From Apoderus coryli (Eukaryota; Arthropoda; Insecta; Coleoptera; Attelabidae), in contig OU452216.1 in the NCBI GenBank assembly GCA_911728435.2, positions 1,295,981-1,359,980 of the forward strand: DNA of 64,000 nucleotides. The letters are read 5' to 3'. Below are positions 23,198 through 33,708 of this stretch, one piece after another. The position numbers and the translations under genes are program-made. The notes beneath the pieces were generated by a model. That model searched no databases. It saw only the letters and a program-made list of their open reading frames with translations, and had not been told where the DNA came from. Positions within the stretch are counted from its first letter, which is position 1; every line of letters starts with the position of its first letter.

Positions 23198-23844
23198 AAA
23201 GGGGAACAGTCAGAGCCGGATTAAAACTATTCGGTACTTATTGAAGTAAAATTGCCTGGCAATACCGTAGTAAATAATTTTAAAGTTAATTGAATTATAT
23301 TTTTTCAATCTATAATGTAATATTACAATAAAATTAGGTTTGTATTAGGAGTTAATAGTAATACTACTAATTTTGAAAAGTAATAAAGTTACATGTTTAT
23401 ATAGATTAAAAGAGCTCGTGTGGGCTGACAAAGCGCGATTTATAAAATGGAGGTCATAGTAATTACAATATAAGGAATGTTGTTGTCTGGAATCTTACCA
23501 AAAGATTAATGAGTAATTTATAAAAGTTAATTGTTAATATATCAACAAACTGTGACATGTCAGACTGTTATTTATCAGTCCGATAAAACTTATCAGTCAG
23601 TTAGTCAAATTTTATATTCACCATCGAAAACCATCGCTCTGTTAGCTAACAGTTGGGTAAGTAAAAACCCTAAACTTTTAGGTTGGCTACATATTTTTTT
23701 TGTTTCAAATTATAACCTAAAATAATTTTATATTACAAATTACTATATTATATAAATATTTTACACTAGTATTTTAAAACTAACAGATGGACAAGAAAGT
23801 AAATAAAAATGCTTACTTATATTAATAATAATAATGGTTTACTA

Positions 23845-24370
23845 AGGGTAATAAAGAATGTCACAAAACCACCAATCCGACCCACAAGCCCAGATGAAGT
23901 CAAGGAAGAAATACGAAAATTAAATAATAGGAAGGCACCCGGATGATTTGATAACTCCTCAAATACTTACGAAACAGCCTAAAAAAGCTATAGTGTTTCT
24001 GACGACAATTTACAACCGAATGCTATCTGTATTTATTTCCCAATCATCTGGAAATATTCACACACAATAATGATTCGCAAAAATGGCAAGCCACCACAAG
24101 AGACATCATACAGGCCGATCAGTCTATTACCAGCAGCCCAAAATATTCAAAATATTATTACATAAAAGAATCCAAGATGAACACGACTTAGCAATCGCAA
24201 TACCAAATTATTAATTTGCATTCTGAGAAAAAATGTGCACTATACATCAAGCACATAGAACTGTTAATAACATCAGCACAGCACTGGAGGACAAACAATA
24301 CTGCGGTGTTTCCTCGACGTGTCTCAAGCTTGTCTGGCATGAAGGTCTGCTTTATAAAATAAAACATGTG
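23845..24370 (+). pseudogene. Jockey-type LINE reverse transcriptase, 5' part
   Basis: With several frameshifts it reads through recognisable blocks: KPPIRPTSPDEVKEEIRKLN then RKAPG, FPIIWK, ETSYRPISLLPA, and the DVSQA block near 24318. The frame stops at the piggyBac insertion at 24371 and resumes at 25855. The first part of the polyprotein (ORF1, endonuclease) is absent. Confidence 0.75.
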
Positions 24371-24374
24371 TTAA

Positions 24375-25850
24375 CCCTTTGACGCCGGAGTTTTTTTTAA
24401 CCGTTTTTAAGCAATTTTTGTTAAACGAAATGTGTAAACAAGATGAAAATATTGTACAGTAAAGTAACTAAAAAAAATTTCCGTTTTCGAAAATGGATAT
24501 TAGAAGGGGGTTTTACAGTGAAACCAGTAGGCCATTAGTCATTGCACAAAATATTACAAAACACAAAATAAAATATATTAAAGAAAGCTTATACTAAGAT
24601 TGAATTTCTAAACTGCGCTTCCGGATATAGCTCTTGTGATATTCCAACAAACAGTTTTTCTTTTCATTTAGACATAAACCAAAAAATGTCTCTCGGGGGT
24701 TCCAAAGATTCATCAATATTTAGTCGGGTATCTTCGTTGAATGTTTTTAAACTTTTTATAATATATTCAGAGGATTTTGTCCAAATAGTATTTTGAGACA
24801 TTTTCCTCTCTTTGATAGCTGAAAGTGGAATATCATCCTCACTCTCCCATCCATCGTTTTCGTCGAACATTTCGACATCATCTTCAACATCAATAGGTAA
24901 GTTCATAATATCAAATAAATTATTTTATGAGCGTTATTTGGTGTTTCAACTTGCTCATTTTCCTCGTTTTCACTAAGGTCGGTTATATCGGATGGTATAT
25001 CATCAATAAGCCTGAAATGTTCATCAGATTTCAGTCTCTTCAGCATGTCAAAAGAATTTTGCATATTTTACTTTTTTGAAAAAAATATTGCGTTATCTGC
25101 CTACTGGTTTCGAGATGAAACCAGCTACATTTTTGAACAAAATACCACGTGAAATGCTAATAAATAATTGTAATGAGCCTCACAAAACCTTCAACTGACC
25201 ATTTACGTAATAATTAGACATTATCCGGACCTGCCATTATGCAAGAACATCCAAAAGAACAATAAATAGTTGCAGACAACAGCACGCGGTGTACACCACC
25301 TGTGAATCGTGAACAAAGTGAAGAATATCCTATATTAACACGCGTCAAATGCTCAGCACCAATAGGATCGACTCCCTAGAGCACGTGATTAACGGTGGTA
25401 TCACTCTGAAACCGTCAGCGCTTCAAATAAACATTCGTAAATACGAATAGTTCACAAAATTTTAAAAGATCACAAAATAATAGATCCACAGACTAATTTG
25501 ACAAATATATTAATTATATTTGACATTGACATTAACTTCGTTGCCAGAACAACATGAGTGTTTTTTTATCACAACCCACTATTCATTTTATACAAATCTA
25601 TTGAATGAAAGGATAGAGATTTCCGGTGTTCACTGTTTTTTTTTTATTTTTGCATGTTCTTTGCATTTACTGATAATAGTGCCATTTCATTTCTTTCTAA
25701 GCAAATTGACAAAATCAGAAACATTGTTGTATAGCTCTATCTAGCGGATATATATAAAAACAAATAAAATCACCAATATTTTTTTGATGAATCATCACCT
25801 ACACCACTAAAATTAGTGGTTTCGCAGTGAAACCACTAGGCGTCAAAGCG
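24375..25850. mobile_element. piggyBac element, internally deleted, 1476 bp
   Basis: Flanked by TTAA at 24371-24374 and 25851-25854, with terminal repeats CCCTTTGACGCC and GGCGTCAAAGCG. It sits cleanly inside the Jockey LINE, whose frame continues on both sides. A subterminal GTGAAACCAxTAG motif occurs near both ends. Only the N-terminal part of a transposase remains, on the minus strand. Sequence like 25440-25800 recurs at 33390-33708 (inverted) and in pieces between 34052 and 34884, so relatives lie nearby. Confidence 0.85.
24664..24906 (-). pseudogene. piggyBac transposase N-terminal fragment
   Basis: An 80-codon frame rich in acidic residues (DVEDDVEMFDEND), then EDDIPLSAIKERK and a WTK motif with FNEDTRLN, as in the N-terminal region of piggyBac transposases before the DDD core. 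The frame ends after RDIFWFMSK, where the catalytic domain should begin. Acidic sequence continues upstream to about 25060 in broken frames. Confidence 0.65.
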
Positions 25851-25854
25851 TTAA

Positions 25855-26564
25855 ACAACAACTACTACATAATACTAAAATCAGACTTAAGTGAAAGGCA
25901 CTACTCAGTTAAACACAATGAAGCTATATCCACCCACTATCCTGTACAATCCGGCGTTCCCCTAGAAGGTGTAGTTGGACCATTACTTTAACTCCTATAT
26001 ACCAACGATCTACCCCAGTCAGAACAAACAATATTAGAGGCGTTTGCAGACGATGTTGCGATCCTTCCTGTCCACAGAGACCCAATTTTCTCTTCGAGGA
26101 ACATGCAAACACACCTAAACCAATTGAACACATGGTAAAAAAATGGAGAATCAAGCTCAAACACTCTAAATGAATCCAAGTAACTTTCATAACCTGTCAC
26201 AATAATTGTCCACCCGTCACGATTGATGGATCACAAATTCCTGTCAAAACTGACTGACTTACTAGAACCTAGGACTACACCGGGATAGAAGTCTAACCCG
26301 AGAAAAACACATACAAAAAGAGAAGCTAGCTAGGTATCAAATATAAGCAAATATACTGGCTGATGGGCCGAAAATCAAAATTATCTACCACAAATAAACT
26401 TCTATTATACAAAGTAATGTTAAAGCCCATTTGGACACACAGCATTCAACTTTTGGGTTGTGCAAAACCAACTAGAAATAAATAGTACAAAGATTCCAAT
26501 CAAAAACTTTAAGAGCAATAGTAGGAGCGCCATGGTACATCAGCAATCGAACCCTCCACGATGA
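25855..26564 (+). pseudogene. Jockey-type LINE reverse transcriptase, 3' part
   Basis: Continues the frame interrupted by piggyBac: SDLSERHYSVKHNE, the QSGVP block, LLYTNDLPQSEQTIL, then the catalytic FADD as FADDVAIL near 26046-26069, and a downstream THLNQLNTW block. Stops and frameshifts are scattered. The end near 26520-26560 (GAPWYISNRTLHDD) is cut by the MITE at 26565. Confidence 0.75.
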
Positions 26565-26809
26565 TACAGGGTGAGTCATGAGGAACTGTACATACTTCTA
26601 CCACAAGTAGAGGCACGTTAGGGATTATCAAATGACCATTAAAAAATGTCACCAAAACAATGATTCGTCATATCTTTTCAATGATTAACCCGATGTATCT
26701 CATTTTTTTATAAAAGTGTGTATTGTTGTCTGGCAACTAATTAACATATTCAGAATTGAAAAAATCCAAAATTTGTGGGAATGCTTCATATTCAACACTT
26801 CACCCTGTA
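26565..26809. mobile_element. 245-bp mariner-like MITE
   Basis: Begins TACAGGGTGA and ends TCACCCTGTA, followed by TA. Non-coding. It interrupts the C-terminal part of the Jockey LINE. Confidence 0.6.
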
Positions 26810-27202
26810 TATGATTTTTTAAAAATCTGATATAATTTTCTTAGAGGGCATAAGTAGACAGTTAGAGCTGGGTATTTGAATTTTTTGTTACACTCACCTC
26901 ACATTTCCAATTAAAGATTCATTTTAAATTAAAGATTCATTTTAGAGTCAAATTGAAAATTGGCAATAATGAAATATCTTACTGTATAATAATGTTTAGT
27001 TATTAAAAATAAATCTTCAAAATAAACAGAACCGACTGTGCTCCAGTATGGTAAATACCATAATTTGAATTGATTTACAGGGCCGGATTTAAAAACCTGG
27101 CATATCTGGTTCATCCCAATAATTCACCCTGTATGTAACTTTTTCCACCCTTAATAGACAGAAAACATATAATTTTTTTTGTAATAACCTAGTTTTCTTA
27201 TT

Positions 27203-27487
27203 TTGCATCACCTCATTTTGCCGTTGCTGTACGCCAGTATTTACATACCATTTAAGGAAACCGGGGGTCCTATTCCATGGCCACCAAAATCCCCAGACTA
27301 TAACACTGTTGATTATTACATTTGGGGGCGATTAAAAGAGTTGATCTACGAGGAAAATATAAATATGCGGCAACAACTCATTAACAGAATTATTCATTGT
27401 TGCAATATTATCAGAAATGAACCACTGACAATCAGAAAGTCCATTACACATATGAACATCCGTCAAGAAAAATGTATTGAGACAGAT
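27203..27487 (+). pseudogene. Mariner transposase C-terminal fragment
   Basis: Starts with SPHFAVAVRQYL in one frame; after a frameshift near 27250 it reads WPPKSPDYNTVDYYIWGRLKE, the block with the third catalytic aspartate, then INMRQQLINRI and CIETDG. At 27487 the frame is broken by the LINE. Past it, near 30072, the sequence HFEHLL plus stop completes the usual mariner end. The N-terminal DNA-binding half and the first catalytic acid are deleted. Confidence 0.75.
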
Positions 27488-29973
27488 GGATATTTGTTGT
27501 ATACATTCCGCCTTCAATCGATGTGGATACCTTTGAGAGTTTTGTAAGTTTTTTGGATCAAATTGAATCGCTTCAGCGTAATAATGTTGTTTTTATTGGA
27601 GACTTCAATATTCCGGGATTTATTTCTCAAAATATTGGTGATAAAAAATATTCTTTAATTGTTGATTTTTTAAATGTTTATAATTTTGAACAGCGGAGTG
27701 CTATTTTAAATTGTTCAGATCGATTATTGGATTTGGTTATTTCAGATATGACTTGTGATGTGTTGCGTGATGATTTGCCACTGCTGCCTGAGGATCCATA
27801 TCATCCTGCACTTTCTGTTGTTTTCCGTAATGTCTGTGATAGGGTAAAAAATTTTCCTACTAATGCTGAATCGCGAACTTATAATTTTAGGCGTGCTGAT
27901 TTTGTGAGCTTATATAATTCTCTGATAGATGTCGATTGGACATCTGTGAGTGATTCAAGTGATGTTAATCTAGCAGTTGACAATTTTTATACCATACTGT
28001 ATTCAAAGTTCAAATTATATGTACCTGAAAAGAAAATATACAGTCGTAAATATCCCAACTGGTATACATCTGAGATAATACTAAACATTAAGCATAAAGC
28101 TAAACTTCTCAGAAACTTCAAAAGGTCTTGGGAACATCATTATCTCTTGGAGTATAGGTCACTAAGGTCACTGATCAAACGACAGATTAAAACTGCTTAT
28201 GAGCGTTATGTTAGTGATGCTCAGTTGGCTATCAAGAATGACAGTCGCAGGTTCTGGTCTTACATCCGTTCCAAGAACCGGGCAATTGGTATTCCAGGCA
28301 TTATGCGATATGAGCATACTTCTTATATGGATTCCCAGGCTATAGTCAATACATTTGCCGATTTTTTTAAGGGAGTTTATGCTTTGGATGTCGATCATGA
28401 TATAGTGGGTGGCGAGCATAGCAACTTTAATCTCCTTCTAACTGATGTCACTGAGAACGACATAATGACTGCTGCAAGGAGGTTGAAGGACAAAATGACT
28501 TCTGGCACTGATAGTGTACCGAGCTTTCTGGTTCGCGACTGTATAGGTGCTTTGGCCAGGCCTCTACAACTCATTTTCAATTTATCATTGAAATCTAAAA
28601 GATTTCCCAAATTCTGGAAGACTGCTAGGATCTGTCCGGTTCTGAAGGGTGGTGATAGTGCAGAAATATCAAATTATAGGCCGATATCAATTTTATGTAA
28701 CTTCTCGAAGTTTTTTGAAATCATCCTTTGTGAGCGTATCAACAGTTTGATCTTGAGTCAGATCTCCATTAACCAGCATGGCTTTATGAGGAATAGATCT
28801 ACTCTCACTAATCTGGCTACATTTACTTAGTATGCGTCTGAGGTACTGGATGGACAGGGTCAGGTGGATGTAATATACACCGATTTTTCTAAAGCATTCG
28901 ACCGTGTTTGTCATTCTGTGTTACTTAGTAAGTTGTCGTGTTTTGGTTTCTCTGGGGACCTTGTCTGTTTTATGAAATCATATCTGTCTAACAGAAAGCA
29001 GTTTGTGTGCTGTAATGGCTTTAGCTCACATGAATTTACAGTGACATCTGGTGTGCCTCAGGGGTCTAATCTTGGCCCCTTATTATTTCTCATATTTGTT
29101 AATGATATTGTAAATGTTATAAATTGCAAAAGTCTTTTGTTCGCTGATGACCTGAAAATATATACAAGTGTCCGTAATTTGTCGGACTGTGTGAGGCTTC
29201 AGAAAGACCTGGATTCGATTCAGGACTGGTGTGTCCGAAATTACTTGCCGCTAAACACCTCAAAATGTAAAATTGTCACTTATACTCGACGGTTAATAAT
29301 CCACGATTGTCATTACTCGATTGGGGATTGTCCACTATCTCGTAGTTATTCCATGAGAGATCTTGGAGTTTTATTCGATTGTCGATTAACGTTTGTTGAT
29401 CATATAGCGAGTAAAGTTGCCGATGCAATGAAGTCCTATGGTTTTGTAGTCAGGAATTGTGCAGGTTTCACGGATATTGGGTGCTTGAAGGCTCTATTAT
29501 TTGCGTTTGTGCGTTCCAAGTTGGAGTATTGTAGTTTAGTTTGGAATCCTTATTATGTCAGTCATAAGTCGTCTGTAGAGCGTGTACAGAGAAGATTTCT
29601 TAAATACCTAGCTTATAAATGTGATAACGTATACCCTGCTAGAGGAATTGAGTATACCGATCTGACAAGTAGGTTCCATATTGAGTCCCTAGAATATCGT
29701 AGGGCGACTGTGGCTCTTACCTTCCTGCACGGACTGCTGAACAATAAAATAGATTGCACAGAGTTGTTGTCCCAAATTAATTTTTGTATACCGCGTGTGT
29801 CCGGTAGGCATTGTAGCACTTTTTACTGCCCAAGAGCTCGAACGAATCTAATGTTGAAGTGTCCAATATATTTTATGTTAACTTGTTATAATGTGATGTG
29901 TGAATCGTGTGATGTACATTTCACCCCATTGAGGGGAATTTTAGATGAAGCTAAATTGTATTGTAATTTGTAA
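27487..29973 (+). pseudogene. LINE ORF2 (endonuclease end and reverse transcriptase), one stop
   Basis: Open from IFVVYIPPS of the endonuclease (5' truncated), through GDFN and the DLVISD block. The reverse transcriptase has the YTDFSKAFDRV, SGVPQGSNLGPLLF and catalytic LLFADDLKIY motifs (29140-29169). The C-terminal tail has INFCIPRVSGRH then a PRARTN block. The only break is TAG at 28828-28830, in the same frame on both sides. The copy looks young: good frame, intact catalytic motif. It belongs to the Jockey-like group by its motifs; the clade was not tested. It lies inside the mariner transposase gene. Confidence 0.88.
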
Positions 29974-30070
29974 ACTTGTAATGTTAGTATTTGTCGAATT
30001 TATTCCCTATTTAATGTATTGCTCTGTAAATGGATGGATTCTGTTGAGCAATAAAGCTTATTATTATTAT
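29974..30070 (+). repeat. LINE 3' UTR and terminal TTA repeat
   Basis: Contains GAGCAATAAAGC followed by (TTA)n at the end, the same ending as the related LINE at 35576-36570. The mariner sequence resumes directly after it. Confidence 0.7.
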
Positions 30071-30960
30071 TTCATTTTGAACATCTTTTATAATCGAAAT
30101 GTTCATTAAATTGTTTTTTACTGTGTTCCATATTGTTCGACATTGTTAAAACTGTTTTATTGTTGGGTTGTTGTTATTTATTTTATGAATCAATAATTCC
30201 CTGGCTTGTTCATTTCATTCCGATTAAAATAATCAGACACATGAGTTTTCCTCAAACAAATAAGAAAACTAGGTTATTACAAACATTTTTTATCTGTTTT
30301 CTGTCTATTACGGGTGGAAAAAGTTACATACGGGGTGAATTATTGGGATGAACCAGATATGCCAGGATTTAAATCCGGCCCTGTAAATCAATTCAAATTA
30401 TGGTAGTTACCGTACTGGAGCACAGTTGTTTCTGTTTATTTTGAAGATTTATTTTTAATAACTAAACATTCTAGTACCGTAAGATATTTTATTATTGCCA
30501 ATTTTCAATTTGACTCTAAAATGAATCTTTAATTTGAAATGTGCATTTCACTTTCAAGTTCAAATACAATCAACCGATTTACTGAATACTCATATTTTGA
30601 AGTAGATTGTAAAATTTCAGTATTATGTTATAATAAAAAAGAAATTAATTTTTCACTAACACAAAAAAAGTAAATGAAAAAAAAAAACCAAAATAAAAAT
30701 GTACTTACACCTACGTATATTACAATAAAATAAATTATTACAATACCTATATTTTGTACGAATAAAAGGGCCTTACATGTTGCAAATGTCTCCATATTAT
30801 TAGTTTATTTTTGTTGGCATTTCTAAAATTTCCATTTATTGTTTTTAAAGTGTAATTCTAATTCTTAAATGATGTCCTGATGGTTTTTTGTCACTCATTT
30901 TACTTATTATTATTATTAGTTTTAAAATCAAAAATAAAACACCATGTTCAAATCACAAAC

Positions 30961-31010
30961 GTCGTGCTATTTGTGCGTATGTGTGTTGCCATACGCACAA
31001 ATAGCACGAC
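30961..31010. repeat. Perfect 21-bp hairpin with 8-base loop
   Basis: GTCGTGCTATTTGTGCGTATG at 30961-30981 and its exact complement at 30990-31010, with loop TGTGTTGC. It is far less AT-rich than its surroundings. No flanking element is recognised. Confidence 0.75.
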
Positions 31011-31295
31011 TATGACGGCTAAGCCTACAATAAGTTATACCCGAGTGCACGTCAGACATCTTTTCCTCTAACGGGCGGAGCATAGAGCTTGCGCGAGGGG
31101 ATCGACGCAAACCGTTCACGCCAGAGAAAAAGAGAAGAGTGATCGAGCTGTTTGTATATTAGCAGTGCTAATAGTATTTTGTGTTCTTTAATATATTGTG
31201 ACGTACCGCCCTCTCATTGGTAGCGAGGTGAACAATATTAGAGCTCCTCGCCCTGGTATACCTAGTATATAAGGTGGACGGTGTTTAGTTTTAAT

Positions 31296-31352
31296 TCTCC
31301 CCTGAGGATTTTAACATTGTTAGCGAAACGCGCGTCGAGAATATAAAAGTGT
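31296..31352 (+). ncRNA. Possible hammerhead-like motif
   Basis: CTGAGGA fits the CUGANGA core, followed by a weak TAAC/GTTA stem II, GAAA, a very short ACG/CGT stem III and a GTC cleavage triplet. The sequence after GTC (GAGAAT) can pair with ATTCTC upstream only if two bases are skipped. It is probably a decayed relative of the motif at 32977. Confidence 0.3.
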
Positions 31353-31508
31353 TTTGGTGAAGTGGTAAAACGTGTTTTAGTTTATTGTTCTACGCCAAAG
31401 CTTCTATTGATCGATTATAAGCGTCTTGTTTTATTAAACGAGCCCCAATAATAAAAGTTTTTCATATAATATAAATCGCTGGTACAGCAAGTAAACACAG
31501 CCACTTAC

Positions 31509-31772
31509 CGCTGCATCAATATTTGTTTGTCTGGATTGAAACAATGAATCCATAAAACCGAAGCCAAATCTAAAAATCGAGTTTGGATCTTCTGGACGTG
31601 GTGTCTGAGTATTACGGGTTTCTGGTGGCTTAAATATTGGCTGATTTTCCGTTTTCTGAGATAAACTGTCTACATTTTCATTGATACCGATATTCATGGC
31701 TTTAAAAAACTTTGACTCTGTTGGTTGCAATTTCACATTCAAGTCAACAGGTTGTAATTGAATCTCCGAGTC
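31509..31772 (-). CDS. Host gene, internal exon of 88 codons
   Basis: The acceptor ATTTTCAG precedes 31772, and the donor GTAAGTGG begins at 31508. Exactly 264 nt, phase 0 at both ends, open in one frame. The product is polar and probably disordered (PTESKFFKAMNIGI, PPETRNTQTPRPEDP, IFRFGFGFMDSLF). It joins in frame to the 37394-36853 exon upstream and the 22475-22409 exon downstream. The family is not recognised. The upstream intron (31773-36852) contains the hammerhead unit and several TEs on both strands. Confidence 0.75.
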
Positions 31773-32069
31773 CTGAAAATTTAATTTATATCAAATAGGT
31801 ATATTCTAACAAATTTGTATGCAGGTAGTACTATTCCGTGCTTGTAAAATAATACTACTTATTGCTGATGTTAGAGAATTTGATACATTTTAAAATGTAA
31901 TTTCTTGTGGAATCCCAAAAAGTCCAGGATTATGGATATAATAATTATTGTGAATCGTTATTAGTGAAAATAGAAAATATACAAAACTCTTCCAATAACA
32001 TATCTCCGAAACTACTGGGCATTTAATTTCAGGGATTTTTTTTTATTAACAAAGTGGCTATGATAAATT

Positions 32070-32352
32070 GCTGGAAAATAATTTTAATTTCCTAAAATAT
32101 CCGCTAGAGGGCGTAAATCTAACTCTAAATTGAAAAACACCGTTTACTTAAAAATATACTTATATTACGTAAGTGTTAAACTTACTGAGAATGATCTAAC
32201 TATAATTCTAAAACTTTTTCATAAAAACCTTTTTTCCTATCTTAAATAAATAGTGCAATAGTGAGTCGAAGAATGTTGGTTTCTAAAAAGTTTTCTAACT
32301 TTCTTATGGATGGTCTGATTTTAATAAAATTAGGCTCAGTATAAAGGTGATA
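32070..32352 (-). repeat. Inverted repeat arm, pairs with 34885-35162
   Basis: About 280 bp, the reverse complement of 34885-35162, including CGCTAGAGGGCGTAAATCTAA, TACTTATATTACGTAAGTGTT and TGGTCTGATTTTAATAAAATT, with indels. Together they bracket 2.5 kb of other repeats, so they are either the ends of one long-TIR element or two separate insertions. Confidence 0.65.
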
Positions 32353-32370
32353 AATTTTTAGTTAAAATGA

Positions 32371-32710
32371 AGTATTATATGTTTAGGCATTAAAAATTTT
32401 AAAAGATCAAAACTCATATTATTCATAATATAAGTCTTTATGATAATAATAATTTTCTTTTTGTAAATCATTGAAAAACTTTAAATTTCGTCAAAATTAT
32501 TGTTAACGGATTGCACTCTCACACAGCAATAATAATAATAATAATAAATAATTTGCTGTGTGAGAGTGCAATCGGTTAACAATAATTTTGACGAAATTTA
32601 AAGTTTTTCAATGTTTTTCAAAAAGAACATTATGAGTATTATAAAGACTTGTATTATGAATAATATGAGTTTTGATCTTTTAAAATTTGTAATGCCTTAA
32701 CATATAATAC
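32371..32710. mobile_element. Palindromic fold-back element around an AAT microsatellite
   Basis: The arms of about 165 bp run from GTATTATATG (32372) to CATATAATAC (32710) and are near-perfect near the centre (TTGCACTCTCACACAGCAA against TTGCTGTGTGAGAGTGCAA), separated by (AAT)n at about 32528-32549. Non-coding. It lies directly beside the hammerhead unit. Confidence 0.7.
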
Positions 32711-32719
32711 TAACTAATA

Positions 32720-33096
32720 AAGTCTTGTTGCTTTATGTAACAAGCAATTCTTAAATAAAGCCTCCCTGCTAGGGGATTCGGGCGCATCTAGTGTTGGCAA
32801 TAGGATATAATGGAGTTGTTACTTCTTATCCGGCCATCGTTAGTGAACTGTGTTTCACCCGGCATATTGCCTGTTCACGCTAGGTGTCGCCACAAACATC
32901 TTTCTCTCAATTAATTCTCGTGCTAGTGTATAAGCTCTCTGTAAATGTTGGAAATTTAGGTCACACTGCCTGCCGATCACCACTGATGAGTCGTGGATCG
33001 ACGAAACGGCCGTCTGGTGGAAGCATGGTAGTGTGAAATAAATTTCCAACATAACTTAAAGTCTTGTTGCTTTATGTAACAAGCAATTCTTATATA
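32720..33096 (+). repeat. Hammerhead-containing unit flanked by 37-bp direct repeats
   Basis: AAAGTCTTGTTGCTTTATG and the following bases up to CAAGCAATTCTTA occur at about 32719-32755 and again at about 33058-33094, giving a unit of about 340 bp with a ribozyme in its second half. This fits a single period of a tandem array, or a terminal repeat, of a Penelope-like or retrozyme-like element. Rearranged copies lie at 21515-22200. Confidence 0.7.
32977..33020 (+). ncRNA. Type I hammerhead ribozyme, complete core
   Basis: Stem I strand TCACCA (32977-32982); CTGATGA core (32983-32989); stem II GTCG (32990-32993), loop TGGAT, CGAC (32999-33002); GAAA (33003-33006); a very short stem III with loop GGCC; cleavage triplet ending at C33014; stem I strand TGGTGG (33015-33020). 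Every conserved core base is present. Stem I continues outward: TCACACTGCC (32961-32970) pairs with GGTAGTGTGA (33027-33036), and TGTTGGAAATTT pairs with AAATTTCCAACA, with an internal loop of the kind that contacts loop II. A short stem III is typical of hammerheads in Penelope-like elements and retrozymes. Predicted to self-cleave; untested. Confidence 0.85.
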
Positions 33097-33240
33097 ATAC
33101 TTAATTTAGATAAACATTTTTTGTGACCAAATAATTATAAACTTTTTTCACAGAGTGAGTTAATGATTTTTTCCATAAATAATAAAAATATGTACTAATA
33201 ATAAAAAAAAATATAGCTTTTCGTAAGAACCTTTGATAAC

Positions 33241-33292
33241 CACTGATGATGCAGCCCGGTGCTGCGAAGCATGTATGTCGACAAATCGACAA
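33241..33292 (+). ncRNA. Degenerate hammerhead-like motif
   Basis: CTGATGA followed by a GCAGC/GCTGC hairpin and GAAG in place of GAAA, then CATGTATGTCGACAAAT. Core changes make activity unlikely. Similar to terminal-repeat motifs of Penelope-like elements. Confidence 0.5.
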
Positions 33293-33389
33293 ATGTAATT
33301 TGTTAGAAATATTTATTAAAAGTTATTGTGTGGAGGTCGACTTTTATTTCAAGAGTATTTAATCATTCTACTCCACTTCGATATGGACT

Positions 33390-33708
33390 ACTTCTTTAGT
33401 TTGTCAATTTGCTTAGAAAGAAATGAAATGGCACTATTAGTATTCACTAGATGGAAAGAAAATGAAAAAAAAACAGTGAAAACCGGAAGTCTCTATCCTT
33501 TTTCTGTCCATGTAAATGACTGAATATATTTTTGCCTAAATTTAACATTCAGAAATTCGTATAAAATGAATAGTGGGTTGTGATTAAAAAACACTCATGT
33601 TGTTATGGCAACGAAGTTAATGTCAATGTCAAATATAATCCATATATTTGTTAAATTAGTCTGTGGATCTATTTATTTTGTGATCTTTTAAAATTTTGTG
33701 AACTATTC
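33390..33708 (-). repeat. piggyBac-related fragment, inverted
   Basis: The reverse complement of 25440-25690, sharing GTTCACAAAATTTTAAAAGA, AACAxCATGAGTGTTTTTT and TTTCTTTCTAAGCAAATTGA. It is the interior and right part of the piggyBac element found whole at 24375. The terminal repeat is not present here. Confidence 0.65.

Larger units (their letters stand above)
26906..30537 (+). mobile_element. Mariner-like element with about 290-bp inverted arms, split by a LINE
   Basis: The arms 26906-27203 and 30257-30537 are near-perfect reverse complements (for example TTTACAGGGCCGGATTTAAA and TGGTTCATCCCAATAATTCACCC). Between them lie the C-terminal part of a transposase (27203-27487, then the last codons at about 30072-30090) and a LINE of about 2.6 kb. 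Curiously, the CACCCTGTA motif faces outward inside each arm, so the arms may combine two nested ends. The left arm has a small tandem duplication (ATTAAAGATTCATTTTA). Confidence 0.7.

Noticed and set aside
23531..23725. 64-codon frame with an internal GGGTAAGTAA donor-like site
   Set aside because: No acceptor-bounded exon and a repetitive composition; chance donor.
25924..26200. Minus-strand frames of 88 and 70 codons
   Set aside because: Shadows of the Jockey reverse transcriptase.
32184..32200. GTAAGT donor on the minus strand near 32184 as a further host exon
   Set aside because: Lies within an inverted-repeat arm present twice; no open frame upstream of it.
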